A stretch of 64,000 nt of DNA, from positions 62,001 to 126,000 of the forward strand of contig NZ_WARX01000020.1 in assembly GCF_009720385.1 (NCBI RefSeq), in the 5' to 3' direction. Source of the stretch: Catellatospora vulcania. GTDB taxonomy: Bacteria > Actinomycetota > Actinomycetes > Mycobacteriales > Micromonosporaceae. The position numbers and the translations under genes were made by a program. The notes beneath the pieces are model-generated. The model was given only the letters and a program-made list of their open reading frames with translations. It did no database searches and was not told the origin of the DNA. Positions 37,747 to 46,900 of the stretch are shown piece after piece (position 1 is the first letter of the stretch; the number at the start of each line of letters is the position of its first letter).

Positions 37747-38487
37747 TCAGGCGCCGGTGCGGTGCCGGATCCACACGTTGGGCTCGACGTACACGGCCCA
37801 GTCGTGCTCGGCGTCGACGTGCACCGGGGTCAGCGCCTTCGGCACGTGGACCGGCCCGGTGGTGTCGAACGGCAGGCCGGTCCAGTCGCGCCATTCCGCG
37901 CAGGTGCCCGGGATGACCATCGAGCGCGGGGCGATCTTCTCGATGACGCCGCCCGCCCGGACGTGCACCCGCAGCCACGGGTCCACGGGCAGGCCGTCCT
38001 CGCGGGTCCGGTACGCGTACGACGTCATCGGCTCGGCCGGGTCCTTGGCCCCGTTGGGCCGCACCGGGGCGACCAGGTCCGCGAAGCCCCGCCGGGCCGC
38101 GTTGTCCCGCATCGCGGTCAGCATCAGCGCGGACAGGCCGGTGCCCTGCCGGTCGGGGCGCACCGCGATCTCGATCGCGGAGACGATGTTCGGCTTCTCC
38201 CCCGCCACCCGGGCGCGCAGGGCGCGGCGCAGCGCGCCGTCCCAGCCGTCAGTGGGCAGCTCGTCGCCCTCGGGCAGGAAGAACGGCACGCTGTGGCCCT
38301 TGGCGACGAGCCGGCCGGGCTCGTCGGGGTCCTCGGCCACCAGGATGTACTCCGGCCACTCCTGCACCGCGAGGCCGTAGTAGAGGTTCGAGATCGGGTC
38401 GTGGCGCATGAACTCCGGCCAGACCGTGGGCATGTCCCACAGGGCGTCGACGAGGTCGGGGCGTTGGTCGAGGGTGGCGATCTGCAT
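37747..38487 (-). CDS. GNAT-like acetyltransferase, 246 aa
   Basis: Protein with an N-acetyltransferase-like core. The acetyl-CoA site is seen as AIEIAVRPDRQGTGLSALMLTAMRDNAARRGF, with the Q-G-T-G-L loop in place of R/QxxGxG/A. Before it lie WPEYILVAEDPDEPGRLVAKGHSVPF, the strand pair of the fold. The C-terminal 90 residues, with DPWLRVHVRAGGVIEKIAPRSM and a WRDWTGLPFD motif, recall actinobacterial GNATs that lie beside biosynthetic genes, but no such genes are here. ATG 38487 has GGAGG upstream. Acceptor unknown. Confidence 0.82.
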   Translation of the reverse strand: MQIATLDQRPDLVDALWDMPTVWPEFMRHDPISNLYYGLAVQEWPEYILVAEDPDEPGRLVAKGHSVPFFLPEGDELPTDGWDGALRRALRARVAGEKPNIVSAIEIAVRPDRQGTGLSALMLTAMRDNAARRGFADLVAPVRPNGAKDPAEPMTSYAYRTREDGLPVDPWLRVHVRAGGVIEKIAPRSMVIPGTCAEWRDWTGLPFDTTGPVHVPKALTPVHVDAEHDWAVYVEPNVWIRHRTGA

Positions 38488-38529
38488 GAGCGCGAGCCTC
38501 CTCCGCCGGACGGGAGTCGATCAACCGCA

Positions 38530-38985
38530 TTATCTCGCGAGTTCGGTGGACATGACCCGGCGAACAGCGGCCACCACCGTCCGGCCCGGGAACCGCTCCC
38601 CCGCCACCTGCTCGGCCTGCGCCAGGGCGGCCCGCATCCGCTCCGGCTCGGTGGACCGCAGCACCGCCACGAACCAGGCCTCCAGCAGCGTGGGGTCGTC
38701 GGGCAGGGCGAGGTCGCGCGGATCGGGCGGCAACGGCCGCCGCGGCGGCAGCGGCGCGCCCGCGGAGGCGTACGCCCCCGGCGGCAGTCCCACCCGGTAC
38801 GGGTGCACGCAGGTGGGCGCTCTGGTGGACAGGTCCACGCGCCAGCCGGTCGCCGGTTCGTAGCGGCTGTCCGGGCCCGGCCGGGCGGCCACGTCGAACC
38901 GCCCCGGGGCCAGTTCCTGCGCCGGGCACACCGCACACGTCCACGCCTGCAACTCCGCCGACGGCCCCTCGGACGCATTCCCCAC
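38530..38985 (-). CDS. Conserved hypothetical protein with CxxC, 151 aa
   Basis: Unrecognised cytosolic protein. Near the N-terminus is WTCAVCPAQEL (Cys17, Cys20), a CxxC that could bind zinc, though no second Cys pair follows; a further Cys is in PTCVHPYRVGLPPG. A central Pro-rich piece (PLPPRRPLPPDPRD) separates it from a helical C-terminus: DPTLLEAWFVAVLRSTEPERM and VVAAVRRVMSTELAR. GTG 38985 is the likely start. It lies upstream of the GNAT gene on the same strand, 42 bp away, so the pair may be co-transcribed. Function unknown. Confidence 0.6.
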   Translation of the reverse strand: MGNASEGPSAELQAWTCAVCPAQELAPGRFDVAARPGPDSRYEPATGWRVDLSTRAPTCVHPYRVGLPPGAYASAGAPLPPRRPLPPDPRDLALPDDPTLLEAWFVAVLRSTEPERMRAALAQAEQVAGERFPGRTVVAAVRRVMSTELAR

Positions 38986-39022
38986 GCCCCGAGCCTAGGG
39001 CCTGCCGCACCGCCCCGGGATG

Positions 39023-39062
39023 CGCGAAGGGCGCCCACCCGGTGGGGTGGACGCCCTTCGCG
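39023..39062 (-). terminator. Terminator of the suf operon
   Basis: CGCGAAGGGCG (39023-39033) and CGCCCTTCGCG (39052-39062) are perfect arms, extended inward by CCACCC/GGGTGG with one mismatch. It lies 14 bp beyond the last suf stop codon on the minus strand. Confidence 0.82.
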
Positions 39063-39076
39063 AGACGTGCGGTGGG

Positions 39077-39487
39077 TCAGACGTTGAAGCCGAGGGAGCG
39101 GAGCTGGTCGCGGCCGTCGTCGCTGATCTTGTCGGGACCCCACGGCGGCAGCCACACCCAGTTGATGCGCATGTCGTTCACCAGGCCGCCACCGGGGCCG
39201 GTGGTCAGCGCGGCGCGGGTCTGCTCCTCGATGACGTCGGTCAGCGGGCAGGCCGCCGAGGTGAGCGTCATGTCGAGGGTCGCCACGTTCTCGTCGTCGA
39301 TGTGGACGCCGTACACCAGGCCCAGGTCGACCACGTTGATGCCCAGCTCGGGGTCGACGACGTCCTTCATGGCCTCGCGGACCTCGTCCACCTCGGCCTT
39401 CTTGACGGCCTTCGGCGCGGCGGCCTCGACCGGCGCGGCCTCGACGGGCGCGGTCTCCACGGCGTCGACGATGTCGGTCTCGCTCAT
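39077..39487 (-). CDS. sufT: SufT-like iron-sulfur cluster assembly factor (DUF59/MIP18), 136 aa
   Basis: Last gene of the suf operon. DUF59 proteins help deliver Fe-S clusters to target proteins. The domain is complete: VDPELGINVVDLGLVYGV (45-61) and LTSAACPLTDVIEEQ, whose Cys80 is the conserved reactive cysteine. A 30-residue Ala/Val/Pro/Glu-rich N-terminal extension (ETAPVEAAPVEAAAPKA) is a feature of actinobacterial versions. PPWGPDKISDDGRDQLRSLGF closes the protein. ATG 39487 overlaps the sufU stop by one base. A terminator hairpin follows. Confidence 0.92.
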   Translation of the reverse strand: MSETDIVDAVETAPVEAAPVEAAAPKAVKKAEVDEVREAMKDVVDPELGINVVDLGLVYGVHIDDENVATLDMTLTSAACPLTDVIEEQTRAALTTGPGGGLVNDMRINWVWLPPWGPDKISDDGRDQLRSLGFNV

Positions 39488-39939
39488 CACACTTCCTCCT
39501 TCTCGAGGGCGACGGCCTGAGCGACCGCGTCCTTCAACGCCATCCAGGACAGCAGCGCGCATTTGACCCGCGCGGGGTACTTGGCGACGCCGGCGAACGC
39601 GACCGCGTCCCCCAGCACCTCCTCGTCGGGCTCGACCTGGCCCTTGCCGCCCATCAGTTCGACGAACGCCGCGTGCACCGCGAACGCGTCGTCGACCTTG
39701 CGGCCGTTCAGCAGCTCGTAGAGCACGCTCGCGGACGCCTGGCTGATCGAGCAGCCCTGGCCGTCGTACGAGATGTCGCTGATGGTCTCCCCGTCCAGGG
39801 CGACCCGGAGGGTGATCTCGTCGCCGCATGTCGGGTTGACGTGGTGCACGCCGGCCGCGAAGGGCTCGCGCAACCCGCGCCCCTTGGGGCGCTTGTAATG
39901 GTCCAGGATGATCTCCTGGTAGAGCTGGTCGAGCTGCAT
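39487..39939 (-). CDS. sufU: Fe-S assembly/sulfur-transfer protein SufU, 150 aa
   Basis: IscU-fold protein of the zinc-containing SufU type, which accepts persulfide sulfur from SufS. Conserved ligands: Cys38 and Asp40 in NPTCGDEI, Cys63 in GQGCSISQASASVL, and Cys127 in RVKCALLSW. The 18-20 residue insertion between the second and third Cys region that separates SufU from IscU is present. ATG 39939 lies 2 bp after sufS. Gram-positive SufS depends on SufU instead of SufE, and no sufE is in this operon, which agrees. Confidence 0.95.
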   Translation of the reverse strand: MQLDQLYQEIILDHYKRPKGRGLREPFAAGVHHVNPTCGDEITLRVALDGETISDISYDGQGCSISQASASVLYELLNGRKVDDAFAVHAAFVELMGGKGQVEPDEEVLGDAVAFAGVAKYPARVKCALLSWMALKDAVAQAVALEKEEV

Positions 39940-39941
39940 GG

Positions 39942-41234
39942 CTAAGCGAAGACCTTCCGCACCTGATCCAGACCGCGCACGAGCGCGTCGACCTCGTCGG
40001 TCGTCGTGTAGAGGTAGAACGAGGCCCGGGTGAGCGCGGGCACCGCGAAACGGTCGCAGATCGGCTTGGCGCAGTGGTGGCCGACCCGCACCTGCACACC
40101 GAGCGAGTCGAGCACCTGGCCCACGTCGTGCGGGTGGATCCCGTCGAGCGTGAACGAGATGGTCGCGCCGCGTCCCACCGGCACCCGGGGGCCGTAGATA
40201 CGCAGGCCCGGCACCGTGTCAAGGGCGTCCAGCGCGTACGCCGTCAGCTCCTTGTCGTGCCACGCCACCGCGTCCATGCCGATCGCGGTCAGGTAGTCGA
40301 TCGCGGCGCCCAGCCCGACCGCCTGCGCGATCGGCGGGGTGCCCGCCTCGAACCGGGCCGGGGCCGGGGCGAAGGTCGAGCCGGTCATCTTCACCGTCTC
40401 GATCATCGACCCGCCGCCCAGGAACGGCGGCATGGCGTTGAGCAGCTCGCCGCGCCCCCACAGCACGCCGATGCCGGTCGGGGCCAGCATCTTGTGCCCG
40501 GTGAACGCGATGAAGTCGGCGTCGTAGTCGACGACGTCCATCGGCAGGTGCGGCACCGACTGCGAGCAGTCGAGCATCAGCAGCGCACCGACCTCGCGCA
40601 CCCGGGCGGTGATGCGCGCGGTGGCGTTGACGGTGCCGAGCACGTTCGACATGTGCACGATCGAGACGATCTTGGTGCGCTCGTTGACCAGCTCGTCGAG
40701 GTTCGACTCGTCGAGGCGGCCGGTCTCGGTGAGGCCGAACCACCGCAGCGTCGCGCCGGTGCGCTGGCAGAGCAGCTGCCACGGCACGATGTTGGAGTGG
40801 TGCTCCATCTCCGAGATCACGATCTCGTCGCCGGGGCCGAGCCGGAAGCGCGGGTCCTGCGCGTGCGGGCCGAACGCGTGCGCGACCAGGTTCAGCGCCT
40901 CGGTGGCGTTCTTGGTGAACACCACCTCGTCCACGCTGGGCGCGCCGATGAACGCGGCGACCTTGGCCCGCGCGCCCTCGTACGCCTCGGTCGACTCGGT
41001 GCCCAGCGTGTGCACCGAGCGCGCCACGTTCGCGTTGTGCTCGGCGTAGTAGCGGGCCACCGCGTCGATGACCTGGCGCGGCTTCTGCGAGGTGTTGCCG
41101 CTGTCGAGGTAGACGAGCGGATGACCGTTGACCTCCCGGCCCAGGATCGGGAAGTCGGCGCGCACGCGCTCCACGTCGAAGCGCGGCTTGTCGTCGTACT
41201 GCGGCATCCCGGCCGGGATGGTCAAGGCGGTCAT
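39942..41234 (-). CDS. sufS: Cysteine desulfurase SufS, 430 aa
   Basis: PLP enzyme that takes sulfur from cysteine for Fe-S cluster building. PLP lysine is Lys248 in FTGHKMLAPTGIG; the sulfur-carrying Cys388 lies in VGHHCAKPICDRF, the group II (SufS) type active-site loop. LDCSQSVPHLPMDV supplies the cofactor Asp, and EMEHHSNIVPWQ is diagnostic. The N-terminal 20 residues (TIPAGMPQYDDKPRFDVERV) are longer than in E. coli SufS, as usual in actinobacteria. ATG 41234 follows sufC by 16 bp. Confidence 0.97.
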   Translation of the reverse strand: MTALTIPAGMPQYDDKPRFDVERVRADFPILGREVNGHPLVYLDSGNTSQKPRQVIDAVARYYAEHNANVARSVHTLGTESTEAYEGARAKVAAFIGAPSVDEVVFTKNATEALNLVAHAFGPHAQDPRFRLGPGDEIVISEMEHHSNIVPWQLLCQRTGATLRWFGLTETGRLDESNLDELVNERTKIVSIVHMSNVLGTVNATARITARVREVGALLMLDCSQSVPHLPMDVVDYDADFIAFTGHKMLAPTGIGVLWGRGELLNAMPPFLGGGSMIETVKMTGSTFAPAPARFEAGTPPIAQAVGLGAAIDYLTAIGMDAVAWHDKELTAYALDALDTVPGLRIYGPRVPVGRGATISFTLDGIHPHDVGQVLDSLGVQVRVGHHCAKPICDRFAVPALTRASFYLYTTTDEVDALVRGLDQVRKVFA

Positions 41235-41250
41235 CGTCAGCTCAGCTCCC

Positions 41251-42030
41251 TCAGGCGGCCACGGCAGCCGTGCCGGCGCCGGCCGCGTAACGCTCGTAAC
41301 CCTCGGCCTCGAGCTTGTCGGCCAGCTCCGGGCCGCCCTCTTCGACGATCTTGCCGGCGACGAAGACGTGCACGAAGTCGGGCCGGATGTAGCGCAGGAT
41401 CCGGGTGTAGTGGGTGATCAGCAGCACGCCGGTGTCGTTGTTCTCCTTGACCCGGTTCACGCCCTCGGAGACGACCCGCAGCGCGTCGACGTCCAGGCCG
41501 GAGTCGGTCTCGTCGAGGATCGCGATCTTCGGCTTGAGCAGCTCCAGCTGCACGATCTCGTGCCGCTTCTTCTCACCGCCGGAGAAGCCCTCGTTCACGT
41601 TGCGCTGGGCGAAGGCGGGGTCCATGCCCATCTTCTCCATCGAGCCCTTGAGCTCGCCGGCCCAGGTGCGCAGCTTCGGGGCCTCGCCGTCGATCGCGGT
41701 CTTCGCGGTGCGCAGGAAGTTCGCCACCGACACGCCGGGGACCTCGACCGGGTACTGCATGGCCAGGAACAGGCCCGCGCGGGCGCGCTCGTCCACGGTC
41801 ATGGCCAGCACGTCCTGGCCGTCCAGGGTCACCGTGCCGCCGGTGATCTCGTACTTCGGGTGGCCCGCGATCGAGTAGGCCAGGGTCGACTTGCCGGACC
41901 CGTTCGGGCCCATGATGGCGTGCGTCTGGCCCGACTCCACGGTCAGCGTGACCCCGTGCAGGATCGGCTTCAGCTCGCCCTCGGGCAGCTTCACCGACAC
42001 CTGAAGGTCGCGGATCTCCAACTTGCTCAT
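41251..42030 (-). CDS. sufC: SufBCD complex ATPase SufC, 259 aa
   Basis: ABC-type ATPase without membrane partner that drives SufB-SufD conformational change in cluster assembly. Walker A GPNGSGKST (Lys47), Q-loop LAMQYPVEVPGVSVANFLR (the SufC-specific form), signature FSGGEKKR, Walker B IAILDETDSGLD and the switch HYTRIL are all seen. The usual SufC Asp in D-E-T-D-S-G-L-D is intact. ATG 42030 overlaps the Rieske gene stop (ATGA). A basic-to-Ala tail (YAAGAGTAAVAA) ends the protein. Confidence 0.97.
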   Translation of the reverse strand: MSKLEIRDLQVSVKLPEGELKPILHGVTLTVESGQTHAIMGPNGSGKSTLAYSIAGHPKYEITGGTVTLDGQDVLAMTVDERARAGLFLAMQYPVEVPGVSVANFLRTAKTAIDGEAPKLRTWAGELKGSMEKMGMDPAFAQRNVNEGFSGGEKKRHEIVQLELLKPKIAILDETDSGLDVDALRVVSEGVNRVKENNDTGVLLITHYTRILRYIRPDFVHVFVAGKIVEEGGPELADKLEAEGYERYAAGAGTAAVAA

Positions 42031-42362
42031 CGGGTCACTCCATTGCTTGGCGTCAGACTGACGTAGACATCACCGTCACGGACTTCGACGGGAAAGACGG
42101 GAACGGGTTCGGTGGCGGGCAGGCCGGTCGGCGCACCGGTACGAAGATCGAAACGCGAGCCGTGCAGCCAGCATTCCAGCGTGCAGCCGTCGACCTCGCC
42201 CTCCGACAGCGCCACCGCGGCGTGCGAGCACTCGTCGTACGCGGCGTAGAAGCCGTCGTCCTCCGTGTGCACCACGACCACCGGCGTGCCGGCGAGGTCC
42301 ACCGCGAGCGCCGCACCCTTGGCGACGTCGTCGGCAGCACAGGCCCTGACGAAGTCGGTCAC
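42027..42362 (-). CDS. Rieske [2Fe-2S] ferredoxin in the suf operon, 111 aa
   Basis: Small soluble Rieske-type ferredoxin. Cluster ligands are Cys45/His47 (CSHAAVALSEG) and Cys64/His67 (CWLHGSRFDLRTG). The linker Cys pair that stabilises bc1-type Rieske centres is absent, as in ferredoxins of dioxygenase systems and NirD-like proteins. Position between sufD and sufC is conserved in actinobacteria, and it may pass electrons during cluster assembly. GTG 42362 overlaps the sufD stop (GTGA) and its own stop overlaps sufC. No partner reductase is nearby. Confidence 0.93.
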   Translation of the reverse strand: MTDFVRACAADDVAKGAALAVDLAGTPVVVVHTEDDGFYAAYDECSHAAVALSEGEVDGCTLECWLHGSRFDLRTGAPTGLPATEPVPVFPVEVRDGDVYVSLTPSNGVTR

Positions 42363-43501
42363 GATCCCGCCTTCTCCAGCCGCTCCTCAATGGCCGTGCC
42401 GAGGCGCTCGCGCAGGTCCTCGGCCGGGATCTTGCCCAGCAGCTCGGCGAAGAAGCCACGGACCACGAGCTTGCGCGCCTCGGCCTCCGGGATGCCCCGG
42501 GCCATCAGGTAGAACAGCTGCTCGTCGTCGAAGCGGCCGGTCGCCGAGGCGTGGCCCGCGCCGACGATCTCGCCGGTCTCGATCTCCAGGTTCGGCACCG
42601 AGTCGGCCCGCGCCCCGTCGGACAGCAGCAGGTTGCGGTTGACCTCGTAGGTGCTGGTGCCGGTGGCCTGGTCCTGGATCAGCACGTCGCCGACCCAGAC
42701 CGTGTGCGCGCCCTCGCCCTGCAGCGCGCCCCGGTAGCCCACGTACGAGCGGCAGTCCGGCACCGAGTGGTCCACCAGCAGGCGGTGCTCGATGTGCTGC
42801 GCGCCGTCGGCGAAGTACAGGCCGTACAGCTCCGCCTCGCCGCCGCGGCCGGTGTAGTCGACGCTGGTGAACTGGCGCACCAGGTCACCGCCGAGCGACA
42901 CCTGCACGTGCAGGATCTTCGCGTCGCGGCCGAGCTTGACCTTGACGTGCTGCGCCTGCACCGCGTCGGCGGCCCAGTCGGCGACCGTGACCAGGGTCAG
43001 CTTCGCGCCGTCGGCGACCGCGATCTCGACGTTGTCGGCCAGCGTGACGCTGCCCGTCTGCTCCAGCACGATCGTCGCCTCGGCGTACGCCCCCACCGAC
43101 AGGTAGGTGTGCGCCGCCGCGGCGCCCTCGGCGCCGTGCCCGGCCAGCCGCAGCGTGAACGGCTCGGCCAGCACGGTCTCCTTGGCGATCTCGACCACCA
43201 GCGCGTCGGCCGCGTTCTCGAAGGCCCAGGCGCTGATCCGGTCGAACGGGGTCAGCACCCCGCCGATCCGGGCGTCCGAGGTGGACACCGTGGCGACGGT
43301 GACCCCCTCGGGCAGCGTGCCGTACTCGTGCTTGGGCGCGGCCGAGGCCGCGAGGTCGCCGGCCGCCAGGCCCCGCAGCCGCTTGAGCGGCGTGAAGCGC
43401 CACTCCTCCTCGCGACCGGTGAGCGCCGGGAAGTCGGCGACGTGGAACGAGCGCAACGCCTGCGACTTCGTCTTGGGCGGTGCGATAACTTCGGTGCTCA
43501 T
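42359..43501 (-). CDS. sufD: Fe-S assembly scaffold subunit SufD, 380 aa
   Basis: Beta-helix protein of the SufBC2D complex. The N-terminal part binds partners (FHVADFPALTGREEEWRFTPLKRL), followed by a right-handed beta helix with LIQDQATGTSTYEVNRNLLLSDGARADSVPNLEIE. The C-terminal SufC-binding helices have HASATGRFDDEQLFYLMARGIPEAEARKLVVRGFF. The conserved His of SufD (in GEIVGAGHASATG) is present. ATG 43501 overlaps the sufB stop by one base. It is shorter than SufB and lacks its Cys-rich ligands. Confidence 0.96.
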   Translation of the reverse strand: MSTEVIAPPKTKSQALRSFHVADFPALTGREEEWRFTPLKRLRGLAAGDLAASAAPKHEYGTLPEGVTVATVSTSDARIGGVLTPFDRISAWAFENAADALVVEIAKETVLAEPFTLRLAGHGAEGAAAAHTYLSVGAYAEATIVLEQTGSVTLADNVEIAVADGAKLTLVTVADWAADAVQAQHVKVKLGRDAKILHVQVSLGGDLVRQFTSVDYTGRGGEAELYGLYFADGAQHIEHRLLVDHSVPDCRSYVGYRGALQGEGAHTVWVGDVLIQDQATGTSTYEVNRNLLLSDGARADSVPNLEIETGEIVGAGHASATGRFDDEQLFYLMARGIPEAEARKLVVRGFFAELLGKIPAEDLRERLGTAIEERLEKAGS

Positions 43502-44922
43502 CAGCCGACGGCGCCTTCCATCTGCAGTTCGATCAGTCGGTTCAGTTCCAGGGCGTACTCCATCGGGAGCTCCTTGGCGATGGGCTCGATGAAGCCGCGC
43601 ACGATCATCGCCATCGCCTCGTCCTCGGACAGGCCCCGGCTCATCAGGTAGAAGAGCTGGTCGTCGCTCACCTTGGAGACGGTCGCCTCGTGCCCCATGG
43701 ACACGTCGTCCTCGCGGATGTCGACGTAGGGGTAGGTGTCCGAGCGGGAGATGGTGTCCACCAGCAGCGCGTCGCACTTGACCGTGCTCTTGCTGTGGTG
43801 CGAGCCCTCCATCACCTGGACCAGGCCGCGGTACGAGGTGCGGCCGCCGCCCCGGGCGATCGACTTGCTGATGATCGTCGACGAGGTGTGCGGAGCCGCG
43901 TGCACCATCTTGGCGCCGGCGTCCTGGTGCTGGCCCTCGCCGGCCATGGCCACCGAGAGCACCTCGCCCTTGGCGTGCTCGCCGACCATGAACACGGCCG
44001 GGTACTTCATGGTGACCTTGGAACCGATGTTGCCGTCGACCCACTCCATGGTCGCGCCCTCGTGGCACACGGCGCGCTTGGTGACCAGGTTGTAGACGTT
44101 GTTCGACCAGTTCTGGATCGTGGTGTACCGGCAGCGCGCGTTCTTCTTCACGATGATCTCGACGACCGCGCTGTGCAGCGAGTCGGACGAGTAGATCGGC
44201 GCGGTGCAGCCCTCGACGTAGTGCACGTACGCGCCCTCGTCGACGATGATCAGGGTCCGCTCGAACTGGCCCATGTTCTCGGTGTTGATCCGGAAGTAGG
44301 CCTGCAGCGGGATCTCCACGTTGACGCCCGGCGGCACGTAGATGAACGAGCCACCCGACCAGACCGCCGTGTTCAGCGCGGCGAACTTGTTGTCGCCGAC
44401 CGGGATGACGGTGCCGAAGTACTCCTTGAACAGCTCCGGGTGCTCCTTGAGCGCCGTGTCGGTGTCCAGGAACAGCACACCCTGCTGCTCCAGGTCCTCA
44501 CGGATCGCGTGGTAGACGACCTCGGACTCGTACTGCGCGGCGACACCGGCCACGAGGCGCTGCTTCTCCGCCTCGGGGATGCCGAGCTTGTCGTACGTGT
44601 TCTTGATGTCCTCGGGGAGGTCCTCCCAGCTCGCCGCCTGCTTCTCGGTCGAGCGCACGAAGTACTTGATGTTGTCGAAGTCGATGCCCGACAGGTCCGC
44701 GCCCCAGTTCGGCATGGGCTTGCGGCCGAACAGGCGCAGGCCCTTGAGCCGCAGCTCGAGCATCCAGTCGGCTTCGCTCTTCTTGCCCGAGATGTCGCGC
44801 ACCACGGCCTCGTTGAGACCGCGCCGCGCGTTGACCCCGGCCAGGTCCGGGTCGGCCCAGCCGTACTCGTACTTGCCCAGGCCAGCGAGCTGGTCCTCGG
44901 TCGTGGTGATCTGCTCGGTCAT
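43501..44922 (-). CDS. sufB: Fe-S assembly scaffold subunit SufB, 473 aa
   Basis: Core scaffold on which the new cluster is made. Family marks: [23 protein letters not shown] split by the usual charged loop, [61 protein letters not shown] (the conserved Cys), [22 protein letters not shown] and [28 protein letters not shown], with Glu and His of the cluster site. The length equals other bacterial SufB. No intein is present, unlike in Mycobacterium tuberculosis SufB. ATG 44922 overlaps the sufR stop (ATGA) and has GAGGA upstream. Confidence 0.97.
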   Translation of the reverse strand: MTEQITTTEDQLAGLGKYEYGWADPDLAGVNARRGLNEAVVRDISGKKSEADWMLELRLKGLRLFGRKPMPNWGADLSGIDFDNIKYFVRSTEKQAASWEDLPEDIKNTYDKLGIPEAEKQRLVAGVAAQYESEVVYHAIREDLEQQGVLFLDTDTALKEHPELFKEYFGTVIPVGDNKFAALNTAVWSGGSFIYVPPGVNVEIPLQAYFRINTENMGQFERTLIIVDEGAYVHYVEGCTAPIYSSDSLHSAVVEIIVKKNARCRYTTIQNWSNNVYNLVTKRAVCHEGATMEWVDGNIGSKVTMKYPAVFMVGEHAKGEVLSVAMAGEGQHQDAGAKMVHAAPHTSSTIISKSIARGGGRTSYRGLVQVMEGSHHSKSTVKCDALLVDTISRSDTYPYVDIREDDVSMGHEATVSKVSDDQLFYLMSRGLSEDEAMAMIVRGFIEPIAKELPMEYALELNRLIELQMEGAVG

Positions 44923-45695
44923 GATCCCGTCCTCATCGTGACGCCATCGTTGATCTGAATAAGCTCGGTTCGTCCCGCCGGAGCCGGCGCGCCACCAGGC
45001 GGCGCTCCGGGACGGGCCAGTTTCGGAGGTATGTGGGTCGTGCACACCCCGTCGCCGTGCGCGATCGTCGCGAGCCGCTGCACGTGCGTGCCGACCAGGC
45101 GACCGATCACCTCGGTCTCGGCCTCGCACAGCTGCGGGAACTCGGCGGCGACGTGCGCGACGGGGCAGTGGTGCTGGCACAGCTGCCCGCCGGTGGCGAT
45201 CGTGGACGCGCTCGCAGCGTATCCCTGAGCGGTCAGCGCCTCCGCGAGCGCCTCCGCGCGAGCGAGAGGATCGTCACCCGAGTCGCGTACGGCGGCCTCG
45301 CAGCGCTGCTCGAGCACCGAGATCTGCGCCGCCGCGAAGGCGGCCACCTCGCGCTCGCCGCCTCGCTCGGCGATCCAGCGCAGGGCTGCCGTGGCCAGGC
45401 CGTCGTAGGCATGCCGGCCGAGCCCGTCACGGGCGGTGTCGGTCAGCGAGAAGACCTTGGCGGGGCGTCCCCGGCCACGCGGGCCGCGGATCACCTGCTC
45501 GCGGGCGCTGACCAGGCCCTCGGCGTACATCGCGTCGAGGTGGCGGCGCACGCCGGCCGGGCTCAGGCCCAGCTCGACTCCCAGCGCCGCCGCGGTCGCG
45601 GGGCCCTGGGCAAGCAGCTCTATCACCCGGCCGCGCGTGGCAGGATGACCCACGCGGCGATCGGATGCCTCTGTGATCACCCCGCCCTTTTTCAC
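44919..45695 (-). CDS. sufR: [Fe-S] repressor SufR of the suf operon, 258 aa
   Basis: DeoR/ArsR-like winged-helix repressor that senses Fe-S status and represses the suf operon while it holds a cluster. The DNA-binding part reads [21 protein letters not shown] and [26 protein letters not shown], then the wing [15 protein letters not shown]. The cluster-binding cysteines of SufR are Cys173 and Cys177 in [10 protein letters not shown] with Cys190 in FPQLCEAE; Cys218 also is conserved in actinobacteria. GTG 45695 has no ribosome binding site and overlaps an operator, suggesting a leaderless, autoregulated message; GTG 45680 is an alternative. First gene of an eight-gene overlapping operon. Confidence 0.94.
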   Translation of the reverse strand: MKKGGVITEASDRRVGHPATRGRVIELLAQGPATAAALGVELGLSPAGVRRHLDAMYAEGLVSAREQVIRGPRGRGRPAKVFSLTDTARDGLGRHAYDGLATAALRWIAERGGEREVAAFAAAQISVLEQRCEAAVRDSGDDPLARAEALAEALTAQGYAASASTIATGGQLCQHHCPVAHVAAEFPQLCEAETEVIGRLVGTHVQRLATIAHGDGVCTTHIPPKLARPGAPPGGAPAPAGRTELIQINDGVTMRTGS

Positions 45696-45706
45696 TACAC
45701 CAGTGT
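45692..45706. promoter_or_regulatory. SufR operator overlapping the sufR start
   Basis: The minus strand reads ACACT-GGTGT-AGTGA, an inverted repeat with 5-bp spacing (4 of 5 outer pairs) plus an inner ACAC-TG-GTGT. Published SufR sites in actinobacteria have, as I recall, the form ACACT-N5-TGTGA. The right half contains the sufR GTG start itself, so bound SufR would block the leaderless transcript. Confidence 0.6.
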
Positions 45707-45807
45707 TACTTATTTAGTTCGACGTGCGCAAACCGCCCCCGGCGTGACCCGTGACACCCAGCCTGCCCTAACTCGGCGCGCCCGGAACGCGCGCCTACCA
45801 TCGGTTC

Positions 45808-46824
45808 GTGCGTGATGTCGACACCGCCGATGCGGCCGGATTTGTCCCCCGGGTCACCCGGATCCTGGAACGCGTGCCGGTGTGGCCGGTGCCGCAGCTG
45901 CTCGACGCGGACGCGACGACCCGGCGGAGGCTGGCCCTGGCCGGTCTCGCGGGCAACATCGGCATCGTGATCACCGGTGGCGCGGTCCGGCTCACCGGTT
46001 CCGGCCTGGGCTGCCCCACCTGGCCCAAGTGCACCGAGGACTCGTACACCGCCACCGAGGCGATGGGCGTCAACGGGGCCATCGAGTTCGGCAACCGGCT
46101 GCTGACCTTCGTACTGTCGGCCATCGCCATCGCGCTCGTGGTGGCCGTGTGGCGGCACGCCCGGCTGCGCCGCCCCGCGGTGATCCTCGCGCTGGGCATC
46201 CCAGGGCAGGGCGTGGTGGGCGGCATCACGGTCCTCACCGACCTCAACCCGTACGTGGTCGGACTGCACTTCCTGCTCTCCGCCGCGATGATCGGCGGCT
46301 CGTACCTGCTCTGGCAGCGAACCGTGCGCCGCCCCGCGGTCACCGGCGCGGCCACCCGGCTCCGGCCGCTCACCTGGGCGCTGACCGCCGCCTCCGCCGC
46401 CGTGGTGGTGATAGGCGTCGTGGTGACCGGCAGCGGCCCGCACGCGGGTGACGAGAAGGCCCACCGCACCGGCCTGAACCCCGAGATGATCTCCCAGCTG
46501 CACGTGGACGCCGTGTTCCTCATGCTGGGCCTGGCCGTCGCGTGCTGGTTCGCCGCCCGCGCCGTCACCGCCGCCCCGATGGTCCGTGCCTCGGCGATCC
46601 TGCTGGGGGTGCTGCTGGCCCAGGGCGCGATCGGCTTCGTGCAGTACTTCACCCATCTGCCCGCCCTGCTGGTCGGCGCGCACATGGCCGGAGCCTGCGC
46701 GGTGTGGGTCGCCACCCTGGCCGTGGTCTGGGCCACCGGGTTCGACGACGCCCCCGAGGCCGGTGGGAGCGCGTCCAGCCTGACCAGCGACGAAACGAAC
46801 CGGACATTGGTCACCGTCCGGTAA
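45808..46824 (+). CDS. ctaA: Heme A synthase CtaA (COX15), 338 aa
   Basis: Polytopic membrane enzyme that oxidises heme O to heme A for cytochrome aa3 oxidase. Eight spans are visible. GGAVRLTGSGLGCPTWPKC carries the conserved extracytoplasmic loop with its Cys pair, EFGNRLLTFVLS and VGLHFLLSAAMIG hold the first two heme-ligating His positions (the first replaced within ENRLL-type motif by Glu-Asn-Arg), and DAVFLMLG and VGAHMAGAC belong to the second half. GTG 45808 is preceded by TACCAT at leaderless spacing. Divergent from sufR, as in other actinobacteria; its partner ctaB lies at 49464 on the other strand. Confidence 0.95.
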   Translation: MRDVDTADAAGFVPRVTRILERVPVWPVPQLLDADATTRRRLALAGLAGNIGIVITGGAVRLTGSGLGCPTWPKCTEDSYTATEAMGVNGAIEFGNRLLTFVLSAIAIALVVAVWRHARLRRPAVILALGIPGQGVVGGITVLTDLNPYVVGLHFLLSAAMIGGSYLLWQRTVRRPAVTGAATRLRPLTWALTAASAAVVVIGVVVTGSGPHAGDEKAHRTGLNPEMISQLHVDAVFLMLGLAVACWFAARAVTAAPMVRASAILLGVLLAQGAIGFVQYFTHLPALLVGAHMAGACAVWVATLAVVWATGFDDAPEAGGSASSLTSDETNRTLVTVR

Positions 46825-46900
46825 CCGCCAGATTCCGATCCGGTCGTCAACCGGTCGCGCAAGCCCCTCACGGACCGCCCGTCGGAGCGATGATGACGGG

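Noticed and set aside
44919-45695. SufB intein as in mycobacteria
   Set aside because: sufB is 473 codons with no insertion.
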